A stretch of DNA of 64,000 nucleotides, taken from Epithemia pelagica. Taxonomy: Eukaryota > Bacillariophyta > Bacillariophyceae > Surirellales > Surirellaceae. Of the stretch, positions 59,300 to 64,000 are shown in pieces. Location: contig OX337230.1 in assembly GCA_946965045.2 (NCBI GenBank), forward strand, positions 2,170,001 through 2,234,000, given 5' to 3'. The translations under genes were made by a program, and so were the position numbers. The first letter of the stretch is position 1. Each line of letters starts with the position of its first letter. Below the pieces are notes generated by a model, which searched no databases, had not been told where the DNA came from, and worked only from the letters and a program-made list of their open reading frames with translations.

Positions 59300-61519
59300 T
59301 TATCCGTTACCAATTTCAGTATCGTGAGTGATCTTGGATATAGTTTTCTCGGGTGGTGTCGCTGAGAGCTCTACATCCGAAAGTCCAAATTTTTGGCGTA
59401 CATATGCAGTATTCCAAACTTGATCAAGATTCCAGGTATAGTGTGTTGTAGTCTGTGAGCATGGCAACGAGGCGTTTGAGGCCGTGGCCACACAGCACTG
59501 GCAGCAAGGACAATACGACATGGATGCATTGGACGCATTGGATATACCTCCCAGATCACCAACAGAGTCTTTTTCTGTCTCGCTCTGGTGCATCACACAA
59601 TTATCCATTGTGAATTCTTCCAGACTAGGGACGCAGAGTGGAGCCACCTCGATTCCTACGCTCCATGAATTTTCGTGCACCACCAGAGTCTCGAGATAGC
59701 GAAACTGAGTCATGACTGGGGCAAAGTCGCCCGTGAAATGGTTCCGAAACAAGATGACGTTTTGGAGGCGAACCGCCGCCGTGAGCGCTCTAGGTATCTC
59801 TCCAGTCATGGCATTGTCACCCAAATCCAACGTTTCAAGTTGAGTCTACCAACTTTTTGTCACGTCATCTCTTGCAAAGGAAAGCATTTCCTCTATGGAA
59901 CCTTTGCGATTGGTCTGTTGAAGTGACAAGTGCTTCAATGTAGGCATTGCCTCATTGGTGTAGGAAGTTTCCACGACGAAATCACGAGGCACAGGTCCAG
60001 CATCAAAATTGTTGAACGACAGGTCAACATATTGCAGCTTCGCGGGCGGAAACCCAGTGGGTAAGGGACCAGTCAAATCATTGAATGAAACATCCAAGTG
60101 ATAGAGTTGAGAAGCGTTTGTCACCAGTGACAATGGGAACAGACCGCTGAACTGATTACCACTGGCGGAAAAGTATTGTAGCGTCGACATTTTGCTCACA
60201 TTTGGGATCGTCCCAGTCAATGAATTATTTCCAACGTCAAGTACCACCAAGGAATCGCTAAAAAGCCAATCTGGAAGACCACCCACCAAATGGTTCTTGC
60301 TTAGATCCAAAACTGCCAGCGTGGGCCAAAGATGAGTCACTAGAGGATCAGTCTCGCTTGCAGACAAATTCCCAGTCAATCCCATGTTGGAAGCAAGAAG
60401 CAACTGCAAATTTTTCAATTTACTCAAGAGCAGTAAGGGGTTGGTAGCACCAGAAGAAGACAACGGGTTTCCACTTAACGATAATTGCGTAAGATTGGAC
60501 ATGTTTTGAATTGATTCAGGAAGAGTTCCGGTGAGAGTATTGTTGGCCAATAGGAGTACAGTCAAGTTCTGCATGTCTCCCATCCAAAGGGGAAGAGATC
60601 CGTCAATCTCGTTCGAGGTCAGATCAAGCATTTTGAGCTTTTCAAAATTTCGAGCTGCGAGAGGAAATTCTCCTCCAATATTGTTGTGGCTGAGACGTAG
60701 TTCTTCTAGATCATGCAGTAATGCCAGTTCGTGTGGAAGTGTCCCTGCAAGTCCCATGCGGGGCAAGACAACGCGCTTCACCAACGACGACGCGTCCTTG
60801 TCATAGCAACCTGGGGAATAGGACGAAGAGGCACCATCCGTACATAGTCCACAGTCTATACCAATTCGAAAGGAAGGGCTCTCCTTGTTCCTGACATTCC
60901 AGGCAGTCATTCCCCATTCACAAACATGTGCACTTGACAACCAATCCATGTCGTACACCCAACTTCGACCATGCAGTGCAAAGTACAAGACAGCGACTAC
61001 AAAGCGTTCTTTCAGTTCCGGATGAATCGTTGGTGTTGTGAAATCCAAATGTCGTCGATCAAATTCGGACAACCAAACGCAGGCATCCCATTGTGGTCCT
61101 TTGTGACTTTCAAGTAGTGACGGGGAGACCCAACCTTCCTGGTACACAACAATGTTGATCAATTGATTAAACCTTTCCATTTTAGTTGTTGTGTTTTCTT
61201 GAATTAATGATTCGTTGGTAGTTGAATTATCATCCTCGTGATATTTGAGGAAGGGGATGGATTGTATCCAGATACCTGCGCCAACCATTACAGAAACAAC
61301 TATTATCGCCGCAAGAAACGAAAGCGCCAATACGAATAACAGTGCGTGTCTCAACCAGCGGAGACGGTCACGACAGGTCCAGCGGCGTCGGCGGTGGCGG
61401 CGGTGACGACGACTGCGTCGAGGGGAGGATGCAGACTTTTGTCTGTTACCGGAACTGGACTCTGCGCCGCTCAAAACAATCGCCAAACGTTTGCTCAACA
61501 TCATGATTGTCATGATCAT
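59300..61519 (-). pseudogene. LRR membrane protein with an in-frame TAG at 59846
   Basis: ATG at 61517-61519. A basic cytosolic leader (RRSRRHRRHRRRR, residues 34-47) precedes one membrane segment (LLFVLALSFLAAIIVVSVMV, near 60-80), then N-glycosylation-type Asn sites, a capping region with CEWGMTAW and CGLCTDG, and about ten leucine-rich repeats (LEELRLSHNNIGGEFP, LKMLDLTSNEIDGSLP, LTVLLLANNTLTGTLP and on) of the plant-like extracellular type. TAG at 59846-59848 ends the 557-aa frame, but the same frame goes on with LDLGDNAMTGEIPRAL and LQNVILFRNHFTGDF to 59300, so the stop is likely a mutation in a 739-codon gene. A shorter but stable product is possible. Ligand unknown. Confidence 0.75.
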
Positions 61520-61897
61520 CGGTTGATATTTGGGTGTGTTTACTGTTGCTCATCCGATAATAATGGTTGTGTTGTCTTTTGCCCTGCCATCACGAGAGTG
61601 TCGCGAGGTGGTTGTCATGTCTTTATCGTTTATTGCGGTGAGATGATGACTTTGTGGTGGTGAGCAACCCAAAGACCCATGGAGATTGGTCATTTCAAGT
61701 GAAAAAGCCAGAATTCTTGTTGGGTGAAACCTTACCAGATCTTAGGTCTTGCTGTATCCTCATTCCTATTGGAGTTCTCCAGGTGAAGTTCGTTGCAGTT
61801 CGTCCTTCGTGCGTGTTTCTGTGTATGTCGTCATTGATGATGGCCATTGACGATTCTCCCATTTCGAAGAAGATTCACGTTGTCGATCGTATTGCTC
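61520..61897. other. Divergent intergenic stretch
   Basis: Between the LRR gene start and the thioredoxin start. Possible unseen 5' exon; no motif. Confidence 0.4.
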
Positions 61898-62694
61898 ATG
61901 CTTGTGTATATGCCAATGTCAGTCGTAACATATTTCAACACCTATCTAGTTGTCTTTCAAGTATGTCTGCTGTTGTTAACACAGCAACCCAAGAATGTTG
62001 AAGGCTTTGCATCATTGTCCAGATTCGGGCGGCAAAATCACATCCAGCAGCCGATGGAAACGACCCACGTCAACAGTTTGGTCAGTTCAAGGTCATCGCA
62101 GAGCTGCTCTCCAACGACACTCTTTGCGACAGAAGAAAAGGCTGCTCCAATGGTAACGGGAGAAGAACTGGAACTTATGCTACAGGAGTGGGATCAACCC
62201 CTTGTTTTGGATGCCTACGCGACATGGTACGTGTTGGTCGAACTTCTTCGACCAACGTCTTTGAACATACGACGTCGTGATGTTTACTTGCGATTCTGCA
62301 AAATGCCAGAGCATGTCGTCATTATCTCACAAACATGAAATGTGTCTGGCTATTGCTGTTGCTCCTTTTTTCATGATTCTACGTGATTCGCAGGTGTGGT
62401 CCATGTGTATTGATGGCACCAGAATTTGAATCGGCTGCACAGGAACTCAAAGGTCGGGTGCGGTTTGTCAAGATGGATACTGACCAAGAAGAGACCATGG
62501 CAGCTCGCTTAAATATCATGGGATTGCCAACTCTCCTTTTCCTGGGGAAGTACGAACCCAAAGAAGGAGAGGAGAACGCTGCTGCCAAGGCCGTATTGAA
62601 AGGCAGAATTGAGGGCGCCTTACGGAAACAGGACATTGTGGATTTATGTGAACACTACTTCTTTGGGGCACCGGCGCCACAACAATTGTATTAA
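61898..62694 (+). CDS. Thioredoxin with N-terminal targeting sequence, 209 aa, two exons
   Basis: Exons 61898-62226 and 62394-62694; intron 167 nt (GTACGT...TTCGCAG) splits the Trp codon of the active site, giving ATWCGPCVLMAPEF after joining. The C-terminal part has VKMDTDQEE, the cis-Pro loop GLPTLLF and a long C-terminal helix. The first 25 residues are hydrophobic (signal peptide-like) followed by GFASLSRFGRQ, which resembles the bipartite plastid signal of diatoms where Phe follows the cleavage site. A plastid thioredoxin is therefore likely. The start is the first ATG in the frame after a stop; an earlier exon is not excluded. Confidence 0.85.
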
Positions 62695-63533
62695 CTTCTA
62701 ACCTATCCAGGCATGGCGGTAAACACTTCATGGTTGCGAGTTGCGACACAATCACGTCGGCCAGCAACATATTACGTTCTAGTGGTTTGAACTTCTCGTT
62801 TCTCGTATGCCATTTTCGTCCGACTGCGGGTTTCCTCAGCCCAAACCATTTCAGTAGCTGCTCGGATGGTCGACCAGTAGACTCAAAGCAACGATGAATG
62901 GAGCGGTAGATGGTACCCGTGCCGTACATTTGCACAGAATCATCCGTCAATCGCGCCAAACCTTCACTTTGTAACTTTACATCCAGCGTCTACAAGATCA
63001 AAATGTAATGTCACTTGTCACAACATGTCGATCCAGTGCTTGTGTCAACCTCTTGGGCGAAAAAGTTTTTCTTTCGTTCCAACGTCACAACAAAACATCC
63101 ACGTGGAACATGAAGCTCTTGATCGAATTCGTGAATCAAACGTCGCAATGCGCTGCGGGTTTGGTGAGTTATATTGAAGCCCTTTCGTTGCTTCTTCAAA
63201 GTGCTCGGTGTTTTTCTCAAGCGTTATAGTATATTCTTTCCATGTCAATCATCATAATATTTTTCAATGAAACCGTCACTCATTCCAGTCATGAACACTG
63301 GGAAGTTTTGTTTTCTCCATCTGTTCTTCGGCACGATAGTTCGGTAAGCCACGCGAAAAAGTAACGAAGGAGAACTTGCAGGTTCGTCTTTCGTCTTTCA
63401 CTTCTTGACTCTTTTGACACACAAAAAACAAACTCAAGAGCTTTGACACTTCGCCTCTATCTTTCTTTGACCCCCATTTGACACTTTGTCAGTTTTATTT
63501 TATTCCTTTCCGACAACCACAAACTCTCTCATC
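62695..63533. other. Intergenic stretch of 0.84 kb
   Basis: Short ORFs on both strands only; nothing supported. A pyrimidine-rich run precedes the next start codon. Confidence 0.5.
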
Positions 63534-64000
63534 ATGACACTTCCGCAAACAATCACTGGAAAGCCTTTCGAACATCAGGGCGAAAGCATGGCCTCAACAA
63601 TTCGTTCTGAAGCCGCTTGGGACGATGAAATGGCTTTCTCCGTCGACCAACTCTTCTTTGTAACCAGTTACAGGTGGGTAGATGTGATCAGAGATCAAAA
63701 TGAGCAGAGATCTTGATAAACCTCACTTTTCTATGTTTCTTGTATTCGTGTTGAACAGTGACTTTGATAAGCTTGCCCATGGCCCTCGGGGAATGGAAGC
63801 AAAACATTCTTTGCATGTTTACCGATTCCACCCCCATGACGGTTCCATGTTGCTTCTCAACATCTGTGGCTCTGCAAGTGAAGTGAAGAACCCTGCGTTC
63901 TCTATCTGTCACCCTCGGCTAAATGTTGTTTACACATGCACTGAAGACATTGTCAACAATGGTAGGATTTTCGCTTATGCATTGGGCGATAATGGTGAAC
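63534..64000 (+). CDS. Lactonase-type 7-bladed beta-propeller protein, 5' part (cut by window edge)
   Basis: Exons 63534-63673 and 63759-64000 (open at the edge); intron 85 nt (GTGGGT...AACAG) splits a Ser codon. The joined start reads MTLPQTITGKPFEHQGESM, then FVTSYSDFDKLAHG, HSLHVYRFHPHDGSMLLLN, NPAFSICHPRLNVVYTCTED and GRIFAYALGDNG. The pattern y...NPSF...HP....Y...E matches 6-phosphogluconolactonase/muconate-lactonizing propellers (YbhE-like). A pentose-phosphate role is possible; the active-site part lies outside the window. Confidence 0.75.

Noticed and set aside
654-59848. Reassignment of TAG to an amino acid, suggested by in-frame TAG at 654, 10999, 13167, 22245 and 59846
   Set aside because: The SDR (13830) and ABCF (36866) genes end with TAG at normal family C-termini and copia pol ends with TAG, so TAG is a working stop. 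Four of the five cases lie in decayed elements or pseudogenes.
1-64000. CRISPR arrays, bacterial operons, rRNA genes
   Set aside because: No regular spacer arrays, no ribosome-binding-site pattern and no rRNA-like sequence; genes carry spliceosomal introns.

Overview
The window looks like nuclear DNA of a stramenopile alga, most likely a pennate diatom. Protein genes carry short GT-AG introns (76-167 nt), the Ty1/copia polymerase has the integrase/RT sequence style typical of diatom copia (CoDi-like) elements, and the gene mix (Rab escort protein, SKP1, ABCF, LANC-like, LRR membrane protein, plastid-type thioredoxin) is eukaryotic. No species can be named from sequence alone.

Layout. (1) 1-12.0 kb is a nested retroelement block. 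A decayed element (gag-like plus RT, minus strand, cut by the left edge of the window) is interrupted by a nearly intact, young Ty1/copia element at 949-9332 with two 783-bp LTRs that differ at one base and a 5-bp target duplication CCATT. The copia element carries an extra ORF upstream of gag, gag and pol in one frame separated by a single TAA, and a primer-binding site that looks like the anticodon arm of tRNA-Asn. (2) 12.5-14.8 kb holds a broken TPR-like gene and an intact short-chain dehydrogenase. (3) 15.1-27.8 kb is a second mobile block. A TAA-flanked inverted-repeat element (15120-18350) carries broken host-like genes, including the C-terminal half of a signal peptide peptidase-like protease. 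It abuts a 9.5-kb element (18351-27831) bounded by perfect 48-bp terminal inverted repeats and coding for an ORF1 protein plus an endonuclease-RT-RNase H polyprotein, now broken by frameshifts and a stop. (4) 28.8-32.1 kb is a frameshifted transposase-like gene on the minus strand.

From about 33.5 kb to the end lies ordinary, compact, gene-dense sequence: a small Ser-rich gene, a four-exon ABCF/GCN20-like ATPase, an unknown acidic protein, a Rab escort protein divergent from a JmjC/cupin oxygenase, a long-chain acyl-CoA synthetase, an ARM-repeat protein, SKP1, a membrane J-protein, a coiled-coil protein, a LANC-like protein divergent from an unknown Lys/Gln-rich protein, a small heat-shock protein with two alpha-crystallin domains, an LRR membrane protein with an in-frame TAG, a thioredoxin split by an intron in its active-site motif, and the first two exons of a 7-bladed lactonase-type protein. 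These are housekeeping genes with no evident operon-like relation; shared intergenic spaces between divergent pairs are the main hint of co-regulation.
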